Shown here piece by piece: positions 53,263 to 63,466 of a stretch of 64,000 nucleotides of DNA. The stretch comes from an uncultured Cyclobacteriaceae bacterium (GTDB lineage: Bacteria > Bacteroidota > Bacteroidia > Cytophagales > Cyclobacteriaceae). Where the stretch lies: contig CANLOE010000001.1 in assembly GCA_947492745.1 (NCBI GenBank), forward strand, positions 141,411-205,410, written 5' to 3'. The translations under genes were made by a program, and so were the position numbers. Each line of letters opens with the position of its first letter. The stretch's first letter is position 1. A model generated the notes under the pieces. That model searched no databases, was not told the DNA's origin, and saw nothing but the letters and a program-made list of their open reading frames with translations.

Positions 53263-53865
53263 ATGCCACAGCGCTGCCACTGGGCCGAAGGCCAATTCGA
53301 GGCCTATATCAACTATCATGATGAGGAATGGGGCGTACCCGTTCATGACGAAAGGGTTCATTTCGAATTTCTGATCTTGGAAGGAGCCCAAGCGGGCCTG
53401 AGCTGGGCCACGGTACTGAAAAAACGCGAAAGCTATCGGAAAGCCTTTGCGGGCTTTGCTCCCGAACAAGTCGCTGCTTATGGGGAGAAGGATGTGGAAA
53501 GACTTCTAGCCGATACGGGCATCATCCGCAATCGTCTCAAAATCAAGGCTGCTATCACCAATGCGCAGCGGTTTTTGGAGGTACAGAAAGACTTCGGGAG
53601 TTTCGACAGCTATGTCTGGGCTTTTGTCAACAACCGCACCGTTCATAATCACTGGAGCACGCGCGAAGAGGTGCCCGCCACCAGTCCCGAATCGGATGCC
53701 CTGAGCAAGGACCTAAAGAAGAGAGGTTTCAAGTTCGTGGGCTCTACCATCATGTATGCCTATATGCAGGCCTGCGGCATGGTCAATGACCATACCACGG
53801 ACTGTTTCCGCTACGAAGAAGTCCATAAACTGTACTCTGCCAATAGCAAAAGGGAAGAGGGATAG
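53263..53865 (+). CDS. tag: DNA-3-methyladenine glycosylase I
   Basis: 200 residues, normal length. It excises 3-methyladenine from alkylated DNA. The zinc-binding and active-site residues match: Cys5 (RCHWAEG), YHDEEWGVP at 18-26, Glu40 in ILEGAQAGLSW, and the C-terminal NDHTTDCF with the second His/Cys pair. It stands alone behind an E element whose end is 23 bp upstream, so its promoter must lie inside or beyond that element. Confidence 0.96.
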   Translation: MPQRCHWAEGQFEAYINYHDEEWGVPVHDERVHFEFLILEGAQAGLSWATVLKKRESYRKAFAGFAPEQVAAYGEKDVERLLADTGIIRNRLKIKAAITNAQRFLEVQKDFGSFDSYVWAFVNNRTVHNHWSTREEVPATSPESDALSKDLKKRGFKFVGSTIMYAYMQACGMVNDHTTDCFRYEEVHKLYSANSKREEG

Positions 53866-54524
53866 GTCCGATAGCTTTGGAGGAGAGGAGCATTTTGAGT
53901 GCCATTAGCACTCTGGACATCAGTAGAATGCATATTGAAGATAGAAAGCCCAAGGTTTTCGTCACCCATCAGTAATCTCCGATCCGACCTTTTTATACAA
54001 ATATACAAAGTGTACCGTATCCATGAAGTACGCGTTCGGTCCTATCGGCACGAAATGATGCCCTCCGGATTATTCCCTTCTTGCCCCATATCATGGGTTT
54101 GAATAAGCGTAAAGTCATGAAAAACCCCAAGATTCAGCGCAGTTCTCTTATGCTCTATCCGATAGACGCATTCATTTACTGATTTATAGCTATTTAAATA
54201 CCTATCGCTGGTTCGATACTCGATTCTCCACATTACTATTTCTCGTTATTATAGTACAATGAGCCTAAAGCAGGAGTGAATTAGGGAATTTAAGTGAATC
54301 AACTGCCAAATATTACTATTGATGTTTCTCTATGCCCATTCGACGAATGAGGGACAACCCTATGTGAAAAAATGGTGTCTAATAAATAGAATCTACAATA
54401 TCGGATGTAACGGTAGTGTTTGCCATGAAAGTACAGAACGCAACAGAATCAGCATATGCTCATGGCTTGAAGTTATTTAACCTAACCATAAATAGTTTGT
54501 ACACCAATGAAAACTGTAATGTAC
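53866..54524. other. Intergenic stretch
   Basis: Near 54160-54200 a short piece (CATTCATTTACTGATTTATAG) recalls the interior of family C/D elements. Otherwise nothing is recognised in about 650 bp. Confidence 0.4.
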
Positions 54525-55315
54525 CTAACCGCATTTGTTGCCCTTGTGGCCATTACCCTGATAAAGGTAATGGTGAGAAAGTAACGATTTTTTCAATCTT
54601 TGGGCACTAGCTCTTTTTTTGAACTCGAAACGGGTGCTCTCTTTGTCTTCAAAGACCAAGTGGTCTGCCCTTACCTTGAGTTCGAACAGGACGCTATCCC
54701 GTCGCTGTAGTTGCAAACGGTCCTCGACCAAAGACCATTTTTCCTGATACAGATTGCCTTTGCCGTCTCCGGTGATGAAGTAATAGGGCTTGATGAGCAG
54801 TCATCGGTGTTCTTCCTGCGGATAGAACGAAGACATATCATCTCCTTGCACTTGCCATAGCATCCACTTTCCCAGCAAAAATGCTTCTCTTGACCGCTGC
54901 AACTCCTCTTTTCTACGAAAGGCTATTTTTATATGTCGGTGATGGTACTTAGCGGTGCCCTCCCAGTACATGTAACTGCTATTGGCGGAAAGGCCCACTG
55001 GCTCCGCTGCTTGGGAGTGATGATAGTTCCATGGATGTCCTTTATCTCCGGAGTGAGCAGTGTCAATTTCCCCGCTTCGGAATGCCACCTACCGGGCAAC
55101 TCCTGTTCCTCGCTGGCTATGGTACAGCGATGGCCCTCCTCGAAAGTAATCCATTTTATCTCATGGCTGAAATAGGAGGTCCTATTACTGCCCGACAACC
55201 TGATTTTATTCACTTCCCAGCTCCCCTGTAGATAGGCGTTGTCATCATTATCACAGGATGAAAGTGAGTATACTACTATCAGGACAAATAGATAAGAATA
55301 CCTCGCCCCTAGCAT
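54525..55315 (-). pseudogene. Lipocalin-like lipoprotein gene, broken by a frameshift and a stop
   Basis: From ATG 55315 a lipoprotein signal ends YSLSSC, followed by LQGSWEVNKIRLSG, IKWITFEEGHRCTI and KLTLLTPEIKD, a lipocalin-like barrel pattern. Near 55000 the frame must shift to continue as YMYWEGTAKYHHRHIKIAF. In that frame TGA at 54801-54803 interrupts EEHR and LLIKPYYFITGDGKG. The coding pattern then runs to the end at 54525. Two lesions at sensible positions indicate a decayed gene; sequencing errors could also explain them. It follows another lipoprotein gene on the same strand. Confidence 0.65.
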
Positions 55316-55479
55316 GTTATGTGCCGTTATGTTCAACTGTGCCCCGTGTGAAAAGCCCAACCTAGCGATGAGCATGAGACACAAGGGCCTCGACGTGATT
55401 TCCCATATACTCCTTTACGGGAAATTGCATGGGACTGCTCCCAAAGAAAGCTTCCCGACCTCTGCTGTGCCCTCTATGC

Positions 55480-56079
55480 TCAAAAGCGACGGATGATTTC
55501 CTTCCTTGAAATCCTAAGGCTCCACATGCCTGCCATGGCTTTCTTATCGGAAAAGTCACGGGATACACTGTCTTTTTCTTGGAGGACCTCCATTAGGGGC
55601 CGGAGTAGGGGCCGCGTGTATAGCAGCGTACTATCGTTTATCTTTTGAATGTTATCCCTCATCTCCAGTCCTTCCTCAACATTATAAAGATAGGCCTCAA
55701 AAACTTCCTTTTCTTTCGGACTTGCTTGTTCTAGGGCCGATGCGTCCACAGCACTGATAAAGGTGATGTCCGTAGCATGGCTTCGCGAAAGCGAATCGAT
55801 GATATCGATATCATTATCGCTCAATAACAGTTTTCCTGTCGAAGGGTCTATCGTTGTGCTGTCCCTTCCATGGCCAGGATTTAAGTACTCTTCCAGCAGC
55901 TGTAGTATATCTCGTCCTTTTTGCGAGGCGGTGGCAATGATATCCGCCTCTTTTATTTTTTTGAACTCACGTCGTTCTTTGGTCTCCGCGATGGCTTTTC
56001 GGTCCTCTTCGGACAATTTGCCACCACAGCCCGTGTTCAGTATAAGTAGCGTAAAGATGATGATGTATAGTTGTTGCAT
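55480..56079 (-). CDS. Lipoprotein of unknown function
   Basis: 199 residues. A lipoprotein signal ends LNTGC (Cys18). The mature part is helical and highly charged (LSEEDRKAIAETKERREFKKIKE), and the end reads AMAGMWSLRISRKEIIRRF. The C-terminal pattern (TLLYTRPL followed by GMWSLRIS) is reminiscent of DUF3365/Tll0287-like domains, but the haem-binding CxxCH is missing, so this is only a weak suggestion. It lies upstream of the broken lipocalin-like lipoprotein, probably one transcript. Confidence 0.7.
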   Translation of the reverse strand: MQQLYIIIFTLLILNTGCGGKLSEEDRKAIAETKERREFKKIKEADIIATASQKGRDILQLLEEYLNPGHGRDSTTIDPSTGKLLLSDNDIDIIDSLSRSHATDITFISAVDASALEQASPKEKEVFEAYLYNVEEGLEMRDNIQKINDSTLLYTRPLLRPLMEVLQEKDSVSRDFSDKKAMAGMWSLRISRKEIIRRF

Positions 56080-56872
56080 ATCGGTATTTTCTGTTTATCC
56101 AAGAGACTGCTTTGAAGGGTATCTCTTTTATTTTCTCAAGGGCTTCTTTTGCTGCATCATTGCTATCGGAAACCTCCTCAGATAGCATCTGCTATCTTTA
56201 TCCATGCTGCCGCTGGCTCAAGCTATCACAAATTTTCAATATAACTTCAAAACGGTCCTTTGCAAAGTAACTACAAAGCGTAGGAAGATATACAACATTC
56301 GGAAATTATTCCTGAGTACAATGGTTTCGGACCAAGATGCTGTTCTTTTTGAGGTACTGCCGTTTTGCTCTCTTTGCATAGGGTACAACGCAAAAAGAGC
56401 AGGAAGGACAGGGCTTATACCTTAAGAGCAATTGATCTGGGACAAGATGGTTCGTTGACTTAGGTAGCCACTATTTTCTAAAGAGCCTGATGACAAGTCT
56501 GCCGGTAACGGTTCTACACGATACGGATTTTTCTCCTTGACCATTGTCCATAAGGCTTACCCATTTCATTTTTCTTGAGTATAAATGACGCTAGCGGGTA
56601 TCGCATCATAAAGATTTTTTTTTTTATGGCTACAGTAATCGCTAATTTAGCGCGGCCAAGCCTAGTGTTGCCTATAGCATCATGGTGTCCAATGTCACTT
56701 TTGATGTATTTTGCTCACCTATTGTTTTTATAAAGCGCGTAAAAGCGCCGAACAGTGGGCGGGCAGCATTGGTAGTCCTAGTGAGGTTTGGGGTTTTCCC
56801 TAGGACGGTCTGTAGTCCCCAACAATGAGAAACAAGGGCATGGGATTAGAATATCCCTGCAAATACATCGAT
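56080..56872. other. Intergenic stretch with a G repeat
   Basis: A family G repeat in reverse orientation occupies 56417-56582. The remainder, including the upstream region of prfA, shows no clear motif. Confidence 0.5.
56417..56582 (-). repeat. Family G dispersed repeat
   Basis: About 166 bp, ATACCTTAAGAGCAATTGATC to CATTTTTCTTGAGTAT. Diverged at the left end. Confidence 0.6.
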
Positions 56873-57943
56873 ATGATTGAGAAACTAGAAGATATCAAGC
56901 ATCGTTTTGAGGAGGTCGGCCAGTTGATAGTACAACCCGATGCGATGAGCGACATGAAGAAGTACTCCAAGCTGAGCAAGGAGTACAAGGACCTGGAAAA
57001 AATAGTACTCAAATACGAAGCCTATAAAACGGTACTTTCCAATATCGATAGTGCCAAAGAAGTCCTGAATACGGAAAAGGACACAGAGTTCAGGGATATG
57101 GCCAAGATGGAGCTGGATGAACTGGAGCCTCAAAAGGAGAACTTGGAGGAGCAATTAAAACAATTGCTCATACCGAAGGACCCGAATGATGACAAAGATG
57201 CCATTCTGGAAATCAGGGCGGGTACAGGTGGGGATGAAGCCGCCATATTCGCTGGGGACCTTTTTCGGATGTACCAGCGTTTTTGTGAAAAGAACGGGCT
57301 GAGACTGACCGTACTGGACCTGACCGAAGGCACCAGCGGCGGCTATAAGGAAATCGTCAGTACGGTGACGGGAGAGGAAGCCTACGGTACGCTCAAGTTC
57401 GAATCAGGGGTACATCGCGTACAACGGGTGCCGCAGACCGAGACACAGGGCAGGGTGCATACCTCCGCTGCGACAGTGGCCGTACTTCCCGAGATGGACG
57501 AGGTAGAAGTAGAACTGGACATGAACGACATCCGTAAGGATACCTTTTGTTCTTCCGGGCCGGGCGGGCAGTCGGTAAACACTACTTACTCTGCGATACG
57601 CCTGACCCATGCCCCTACGGGACTGGTGGTATCCTGTCAGGATGAAAAATCACAGATAAAGAACTTTGAAAAAGCACTGAAAGTACTGCGGTCCAGAATC
57701 TATGAAATCGAACTCGCCAAGCATAATCAGGAAGTCGGTGCACAGCGCCGCTCCATGGTCGGTAGTGGCGACCGCTCGGACAAAATCAGGACCTATAACT
57801 ATGCCCAGAGTAGGGTGACCGACCACCGTATCGGTTATTCTCAGCATAACCTGCCTACGGTCATGGATGGAGAGATAGAAAACTTCATAGAACAATTGAG
57901 AATCGCCGAAAGTACCGAAAAAATGAAGGAGGGAAGCGTGTAA
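56873..57943 (+). CDS. prfA: Peptide chain release factor 1
   Basis: 356 residues from ATG 56873; the frame extends to 56825, but MIEKLEDIKHRFEE is the usual RF1 start. It terminates translation at UAA and UAG. The peptidyl-tRNA hydrolysis motif GGQ is at 231-233 (SSGPGGQSVNTTYSAIRL), the RF1 stop-codon tripeptide PxT at 187-189 (PQT) and RAGTGGDEAAIFAGDLFRMY at 115-134. Length and order are normal. No hemK/prmC follows. Confidence 0.98.
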   Translation: MIEKLEDIKHRFEEVGQLIVQPDAMSDMKKYSKLSKEYKDLEKIVLKYEAYKTVLSNIDSAKEVLNTEKDTEFRDMAKMELDELEPQKENLEEQLKQLLIPKDPNDDKDAILEIRAGTGGDEAAIFAGDLFRMYQRFCEKNGLRLTVLDLTEGTSGGYKEIVSTVTGEEAYGTLKFESGVHRVQRVPQTETQGRVHTSAATVAVLPEMDEVEVELDMNDIRKDTFCSSGPGGQSVNTTYSAIRLTHAPTGLVVSCQDEKSQIKNFEKALKVLRSRIYEIELAKHNQEVGAQRRSMVGSGDRSDKIRTYNYAQSRVTDHRIGYSQHNLPTVMDGEIENFIEQLRIAESTEKMKEGSV

Positions 57944-58062
57944 TCCCAACGAGCTATCCATGCCCGCCTTTCTGAAAATGCCGTACAATACCATTCAAAA
58001 AAAAACGTTATGACCAAAGACCGTTACAAGTACGGTCCGACCCTTGATTTAACAGTACTTCC

Positions 58063-59451
58063 TTGAAACATTTTACCTTTATCATTATTTGTCTGGCCTT
58101 TGGTCTTTCCGCATGTGTGGACGATTTCGAGCCTAGCTATCCTGAGCGGCTGGGAAGCACGGGCCTACGCTTTTCTCTGGATACACTTACCTTTGATACT
58201 GTGTTCACCTCCGTGGGGAGTATCACCAAGCGGTTTCGGGTCTACAATGAGCACAAAGAAGAGGTGAACATCAGGAGGGTATTTCTCGGTGAGGGCGCGG
58301 ACTCTCCCTACGATATCATCGTGAACGGGAGGCAGGGCAATGATCTAGAGGATATCCGGCTCCTCGGCGAAGATAGTCTTTTGGTACTGGTCACCGTCAA
58401 CATAGACCCGCAGGAGAAAGACCTGCCTTTTCTGGTAAAGGACTTCATCAGGTTCGTGGTAGACGATAAAAGTGACCGCGTGGACCTCGTCTCCTGGGGT
58501 CAGGATGCTGTGTTCATCACCGACCGTCTACTGCCCTGCAATAGCCGATGGACAGCGAACAAACCCTATGTCATCACCACGGATACCCTTATAGTGCAGC
58601 CGCCCTGTCGTCTGATTGTCGATGCGGGAGCAAAGGTATATTTTGCGCCATCCTCTACCCTGTTAGTGGCCGGTTCCATAGAAGTCAATGGTACCAAAGA
58701 GAACCGTGTACTCTTCCAGAACGATCGCTTGGACGAAGGCTTTATCAATGCCCTAGGTCAGTGGAATGGCATCAATTTCGCCATCGGTAGCAAGAACAGC
58801 CGCATAGAATATGCTGATATCCGCAATGCCGTGAACGGCGTGCAGGTCGGTGATCCCGACAATGATACCGAGCCTGATGTTATTATAGGCAATACCCGAA
58901 TCGAAAACATGTCCAATGTAGGCATTCTGGCTTTTCGATCGGACCTGTATGTATACAATACACTGGTCAATAACTGCGCGGTCAATGCGGTAGCGAACCT
59001 TATCGGGGGCAATTACACCTATGAACACTGCACGTTTGCCAGTTTCTCTTTCGATTTTTTTCGGGAGGAACCTACCATGGTTCTTTCGGACAATATCGTA
59101 CTCCGTGATAATTCACTACTGGCCGATGACCTGAACGTAGCCATTTCCAATAGCATCATCTATGGGAGCCTAGAAGAAGAATTGGTCCTGAGCAGTAGTG
59201 AGGGGGTGGACTTTAACCTGTCCCTATCCAATAGCTTGCTGAGGACCCAAGGACCCGGCTTTGATATCAACGGTAACCTGATCAATGTCGATCCTCAGTT
59301 TGTCGATGCGGAAGAGTACAATTACCAGCTCTCTAAGGACTCCCCCTTGAAAGACCAAGGTGGCCTATTCCTCGACATAAGCACAGACCTGAACGGCAAT
59401 GACCGCGATACATCGCCAGATATCGGAGCTTTTGAGGTTATAGAAGAGTAA
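58063..59451 (+). CDS. Lipoprotein with a parallel beta-helix
   Basis: 462 residues starting at TTG 58063, which directly opens a lipoprotein signal ending FGLSAC (Cys18). After an N-terminal beta domain with FDTVFTSVGSITKRFRVYN, the middle reads RLIVDAGAKVYFAPSSTLLVAGSIEVNGT and a series of short strands (NSRIEYADIRNAVNGV, VIIGNTRIENMSNVGILAF), typical of right-handed beta-helices. The C-terminus LDISTDLNGNDRDTSPDIGAFE is the choice-of-anchor Q-type ending. Probably exposed at the cell surface. Substrate or partner unknown. Confidence 0.85.
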   Translation: MKHFTFIIICLAFGLSACVDDFEPSYPERLGSTGLRFSLDTLTFDTVFTSVGSITKRFRVYNEHKEEVNIRRVFLGEGADSPYDIIVNGRQGNDLEDIRLLGEDSLLVLVTVNIDPQEKDLPFLVKDFIRFVVDDKSDRVDLVSWGQDAVFITDRLLPCNSRWTANKPYVITTDTLIVQPPCRLIVDAGAKVYFAPSSTLLVAGSIEVNGTKENRVLFQNDRLDEGFINALGQWNGINFAIGSKNSRIEYADIRNAVNGVQVGDPDNDTEPDVIIGNTRIENMSNVGILAFRSDLYVYNTLVNNCAVNAVANLIGGNYTYEHCTFASFSFDFFREEPTMVLSDNIVLRDNSLLADDLNVAISNSIIYGSLEEELVLSSSEGVDFNLSLSNSLLRTQGPGFDINGNLINVDPQFVDAEEYNYQLSKDSPLKDQGGLFLDISTDLNGNDRDTSPDIGAFEVIEE

Positions 59452-59462
59452 GTTATCACGGT

Positions 59463-59500
59463 ATACTCAAAAGAAATCAAATGGGGGAAATCCCCTGTTG
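59463..59500 (+). repeat. Family G left-end fragment
   Basis: ATACTCAAAAGAAATCAAATGG matches the left end; no right end is seen. Confidence 0.4.
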
Positions 59501-59714
59501 ACCATTATCATGGTGAATTACCCACTTCTACCCAAGAGACCATCCATTTTCACTTCCGGTCAGTAAAATGTAAGTTTGCATAACTTGGGTTCAACAGCTC
59601 CCCATGGAGCCAAGGAAGGGGTTCGATGATTCCCGATGACCTTTCTATTGGATGGTTTTCCCTGTCTGTTTTTCTTCCGTATATTACCCTATACCCCATC
59701 AGACTCCTGCGTTT

Positions 59715-60137
59715 ATGAAGATTTTCCAGAAAGAGATAACACTTCCGGCCTTTTCCAGAGGTTTTCACCTGATCACGACCGAAGTGGTCGAGTCCATTCC
59801 CGAAATAAAGCGTATGGATATGGGCCTGTTGCACTTGTTCCTACAGCATACTTCAGCGGGCCTTTGTATCAACGAGAATGCCGACCCTACCGTAAGGCTC
59901 GACTTTGAGAGCCATATCAACCGTATGGTTCCCGAAGGGGCACCTTATTACCAACATACTTTCGAAGGCCCGGACGATATGCCCGCCCATATCAAGGCCG
60001 TGCTGATGGGCACTTCGCTGAGTATACCCATTACCAAGAGCAGACTGAACATGGGACTGTGGCAGGGGATATATCTCTGTGAGCACCGGAACCACGGAGG
60101 TCCAAGAAAAATCGTGGCGACCGTACAGGGGATATAA
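59715..60137 (+). CDS. YjbQ/UPF0047 family protein
   Basis: 140 residues from ATG 59715; the frame upstream to 59652 is not family-like. The sequence carries the family signatures LLHLFLQHTSAGLCINENAD (His and Asn of the putative active site), MPAHIKAVLMGTSLSIPI and LWQGIYLCEHRNHGG. E. coli YjbQ has weak thiamine-phosphate synthase activity and the family is sometimes named accordingly; the native function is not settled. It lies 62 bp upstream of the DASH cryptochrome gene, perhaps in one transcript. Confidence 0.92.
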   Translation: MKIFQKEITLPAFSRGFHLITTEVVESIPEIKRMDMGLLHLFLQHTSAGLCINENADPTVRLDFESHINRMVPEGAPYYQHTFEGPDDMPAHIKAVLMGTSLSIPITKSRLNMGLWQGIYLCEHRNHGGPRKIVATVQGI

Positions 60138-60199
60138 AGAAAAAAATCAATACTCTTCTATCATGGCAAACCATTTTCTATCTGGGCAGTTAATATTAT

Positions 60200-61525
60200 A
60201 TGGAGAAAAAACGTGCGCTGATTTGGTTCAACAATGATTTGAGGGTCTTTGACAATGAAGCTCTTAGCAAGGCACATGCCCTGAGTACGGAGGTCTACCC
60301 TGTGTATATCCTAGATCCCGGAAAGTTCGGAACGACAGTATTGGGCCTGCCCAAAACGGGTACTTTCCGCGCTCATTTTTTGTTGGAAACCCTACAGTCC
60401 CTGAAAGAGAAGCTACAGAAGCTGGGCAGTGACCTGATCATACGTAGGGGGCTGCCCGAAGAGCAGCTGCCTCTTTTGGCAAAAGACCTAGGGGTACAGG
60501 TAGTGTACGGTTCCAAGGAGATTACCCAAGAAGAAGTGGACGTAGAGGAACGCTTGGAGACCAACCTACTCAAAATAGGGGTCAGGATGCAATTGTACTG
60601 GCAAAGCACCCTGTTCCATATCGAAGACATCCCTTGGCCGATAGGGAGGCTCCCCAACACTTTTACCGATTTCAGAAAAGAGGCCGAAAAAATGGTGACC
60701 GTGAGGCCCATGGCCGAAACACCGAAAAAGCTCAACCCTGTGTCGAACTTTGATGTAGGGCATGTTCCCACACTTTCCGAACTTGGTCCGAAAACCATGT
60801 GTATGGACCGTAGGGCGGCCTTGGCCTTCAAGGGAGGCGAACGCACAGGTCTGCAACGAGTGAAAGAGTATATCTGGAAGAAAGATAAGCTCAAAACCTA
60901 CAAAGATACCCGCAACGGACTCATCGGACCTGATTATTCCTCAAAATTCTCCCCTTGGCTGGCCAATGGGGCACTTTCTCCAAAATACATCTATTATGAA
61001 GTAAAGAACTATGAAAGTGAGCGCGTCAAAAACCAATCTACCTACTGGCTGGTGTTCGAACTGTTATGGAGGGACTATTTCAAATTTGTGGCCAAGCGAT
61101 ACGGTACGGATATCTTCAAGTCAGGAGGGATCAAAGGTAGGAAGGCTGACCATACTGAAAACAGGGAGGCCTTTGAGCGATGGAAAGAAGGTACTACGGG
61201 CATTCCCTTTGTAGATGCCAATATGATGGAGTTGAAACTGACGGGCTTCATGTCCAATCGCGGTCGGCAGAACGTCGCCAGTTATCTGGTCAATGACCTA
61301 CACCTCAACTGGACCTGGGGCGCCGCCTACTTTGAGAGCATCCTTATCGACTATGATGTGTGCAGTAACTGGCTCAATTGGGCCTATATTGCCGGAGTCG
61401 GAAACGATCCGCGAAAGGACCGCTATTTTAATATAGAGTCCCAGGTAAGAAAGTACGACCCCAAGGGAGAGTATCAGCAGCGATGGCTGGGCTCACGCTT
61501 TCAGGAGGCGGACCTACCAAAGTAG
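60200..61525 (+). CDS. DASH-family cryptochrome
   Basis: 441 residues. N-terminal photolyase domain (ALIWFNNDLRVFDNEAL) with the antenna-binding region; C-terminal FAD-binding domain with WLANGALSPKYIYYEV, WLVFELLWRDYFKFVAKRYG, TGIPFVDANMMELKLTGFMSNRGRQNVASYL and YDVCSNWLNWAYIAGVGNDPR. The last two segments are diagnostic for CRY-DASH. DASH proteins repair CPD lesions in single-stranded DNA and may sense blue light. It is the second photolyase-type gene in the window (the other at 32650). Confidence 0.96.
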   Translation: MEKKRALIWFNNDLRVFDNEALSKAHALSTEVYPVYILDPGKFGTTVLGLPKTGTFRAHFLLETLQSLKEKLQKLGSDLIIRRGLPEEQLPLLAKDLGVQVVYGSKEITQEEVDVEERLETNLLKIGVRMQLYWQSTLFHIEDIPWPIGRLPNTFTDFRKEAEKMVTVRPMAETPKKLNPVSNFDVGHVPTLSELGPKTMCMDRRAALAFKGGERTGLQRVKEYIWKKDKLKTYKDTRNGLIGPDYSSKFSPWLANGALSPKYIYYEVKNYESERVKNQSTYWLVFELLWRDYFKFVAKRYGTDIFKSGGIKGRKADHTENREAFERWKEGTTGIPFVDANMMELKLTGFMSNRGRQNVASYLVNDLHLNWTWGAAYFESILIDYDVCSNWLNWAYIAGVGNDPRKDRYFNIESQVRKYDPKGEYQQRWLGSRFQEADLPK

Positions 61526-61820
61526 TGTTTTTTTATCGTATGCATAGACGGAGAAACAGGTTCAAGCTTATGCTGAAGGGAAGGGTCGGCTGTCTTCGGG
61601 GCATTCTTCTACATCAATAGAGGCGGTTCGCTGTCCTTAGCTGCTCTGTGAAGTCATTTCATAACAAAGGGTATCCATACTCTCTGTATTGTATGAAAAT
61701 AGCCATTGAGAAACCTATAAACTTGATTTGTAAGGTTCTCAATAGCCTTGACGAGAGAGTCAAAAACAATCCCTTATACCGATTATCTTCGCTCCTTCAT
61801 CATCCTGTTATGCATATCAC
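61526..61820. other. Short intergenic stretch
   Basis: Convergent region between the cryptochrome and lectin genes. I see no terminator with a clear T-run and no repeat. Confidence 0.4.
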
Positions 61821-62645
61821 TTAGAGTACCAGCAACTGTGTTGCGAAGCGACCTTTGTTTTCAGTGACAAGCACCAAGATATAATTGCCCGCAGGAAGTG
61901 AAGAAAAGTTCAAGTCGATTTCTTTTTCACTATTTGCGGGTACGGATATATTTTCTGCCAATACCGTACTGGTAAACACACCGTTTTCATACTTGTTGGC
62001 GATGATCTTACCATCGATACCTTCGAACACGCTAGGAGCTGTGATGCTTACGGATGCTACCCCTCTCACGGGATTAGCCATGCCTATAGGGCCACCAAGG
62101 AAGCGCTGATAGTCCGTGACTTTCCATAACTGGCTCTCGCTACTGCTGACATTACTAAGTCCTACGCTATTTCCGGTTAGGGATAGCGCCTTACCCGTAC
62201 TGACATTGACCAATCGGGTCAGACTGCCTACACTTGTAGTTTTCCACTGCTGTCCACGATCACCCTTGTCGGCTTTGTTCTGGGCAGGTTGGCCATTGAT
62301 GACATCTACGGCCATTCCCGTATCTTTGTTCAAGATCTGAACCACTTCATTACCTAGGCTTACAAGGTTCCATTGTTGTACAGTGAAGATACTCCCGGGA
62401 CCGTCCAACTCTCCTTGCAGTTCATAATCCGCACCTACTTTCGCAACACCGTTCAGTACGAGACTATAGGGGCCGGAAGAAGTGGTAAATTCGACAGTGA
62501 GCGCCTTATTGGCCTGCTCATTAATGATCACCAAGCCCTCTGTTGAGCTTTGTGCTTTTACGTCGGAAACGGAAAATCCCAGTACAGAGGTTAACAAGAC
62601 GGTAAATACCGCATAATTTTTGAAAGAATTTAAAATTGTTTTCAT
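61821..62645 (-). CDS. Secreted ricin-type lectin-like protein with possible T9SS sorting tail
   Basis: 274 residues. A signal peptide (cleavage near VKAQ, residue 32) is followed by a beta-trefoil-like region (about 35-180) with recurring QxW motifs: VQQWNLV, GQQWKTT, SQLWKVT, as in ricin B-type carbohydrate-binding domains. The C-terminal 75 residues end in LPAGNYILVLVTENKGRFATQLLVL, which looks like a type IX secretion (T9SS type A) sorting domain. It is probably exported to the surface or medium and binds sugars. Confidence 0.72.
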   Translation of the reverse strand: MKTILNSFKNYAVFTVLLTSVLGFSVSDVKAQSSTEGLVIINEQANKALTVEFTTSSGPYSLVLNGVAKVGADYELQGELDGPGSIFTVQQWNLVSLGNEVVQILNKDTGMAVDVINGQPAQNKADKGDRGQQWKTTSVGSLTRLVNVSTGKALSLTGNSVGLSNVSSSESQLWKVTDYQRFLGGPIGMANPVRGVASVSITAPSVFEGIDGKIIANKYENGVFTSTVLAENISVPANSEKEIDLNFSSLPAGNYILVLVTENKGRFATQLLVL

Positions 62646-63332
62646 AGTTTTAGTATTAGGTAGTGGTTAAGGTTGTTGATTTTCCCAGAAAAGAAATGCC
62701 CTTGTTCAAGATTGCTCTCCCCCAACATTCTCGTTGGCCATTTACCGCATCGTTCGCAAGACGACTTAAAATGTATCGGGACTCCTTAGTCCAAACGCTC
62801 AGTGTTATCGTACGCTATACTTTCATGAGGAAAGACCAAAAGAGATCTTAGGATTTACTACGCGACACATACCTTTTCGGAAATACAATTCAATTAGGTA
62901 AAAACCTGGATATCCTTTTAACTGAATTCTACCAGCTCCCCTATATTCTCGACCAAGCGTACATGGTAAACCTATTGCTGTCCAAAAAACGCGTCATATA
63001 AAGTTGCCGTGACATTTCATCTTGAGTCCGTGAAACGGTATGGTTGTTAGCCCCATCGCATGCTGAATGCGACGAAAATCATTGACCGCGGCCCCATCCG
63101 GCCCGCTGCCAGTAAAAAGCTGTGGGAACACTGGCAAGAATGACCGATGGGTTACGAGGTCAGTCACAGTGATACTGCCACAGGTGCTCATTCCGGTCCG
63201 GATGGCTTGATGGCAAGGCTGTCAAGAGGACTTTCTATGCAGGATAGGATAGCATGAACAAAAGGGTATACAACACTGGAAAGGCAAGTTTGTATTGTAG
63301 TATAGGGAAGAGCCATTGGTCTCTTCCTTAAA

Positions 63333-63392
63333 CCCAAAATAATCCATAGCCTTCCTATTACGAGCATAAATTGCTTCAAAACAAGCGGTCAA
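63333..63392 (+). repeat. Family E left-half fragment
   Basis: CCCAAAATAATCCATAGCC to GCTTCAAAACAAGCGGT; the sequence then diverges. Confidence 0.6.
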
Positions 63393-63466
63393 CCTGTTCT
63401 TTGATTGCCCGGAAATTTGTTTTCGCCTCTAGCCTTTTGGCCTCACGGTAAGGCACAGGACGGTTT

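Noticed and set aside
62994..63379. Minus-strand frames near the right end as genes
   Set aside because: Short, overlapping, without signal, motif or leader; the sequence looks non-coding or is too decayed to name.
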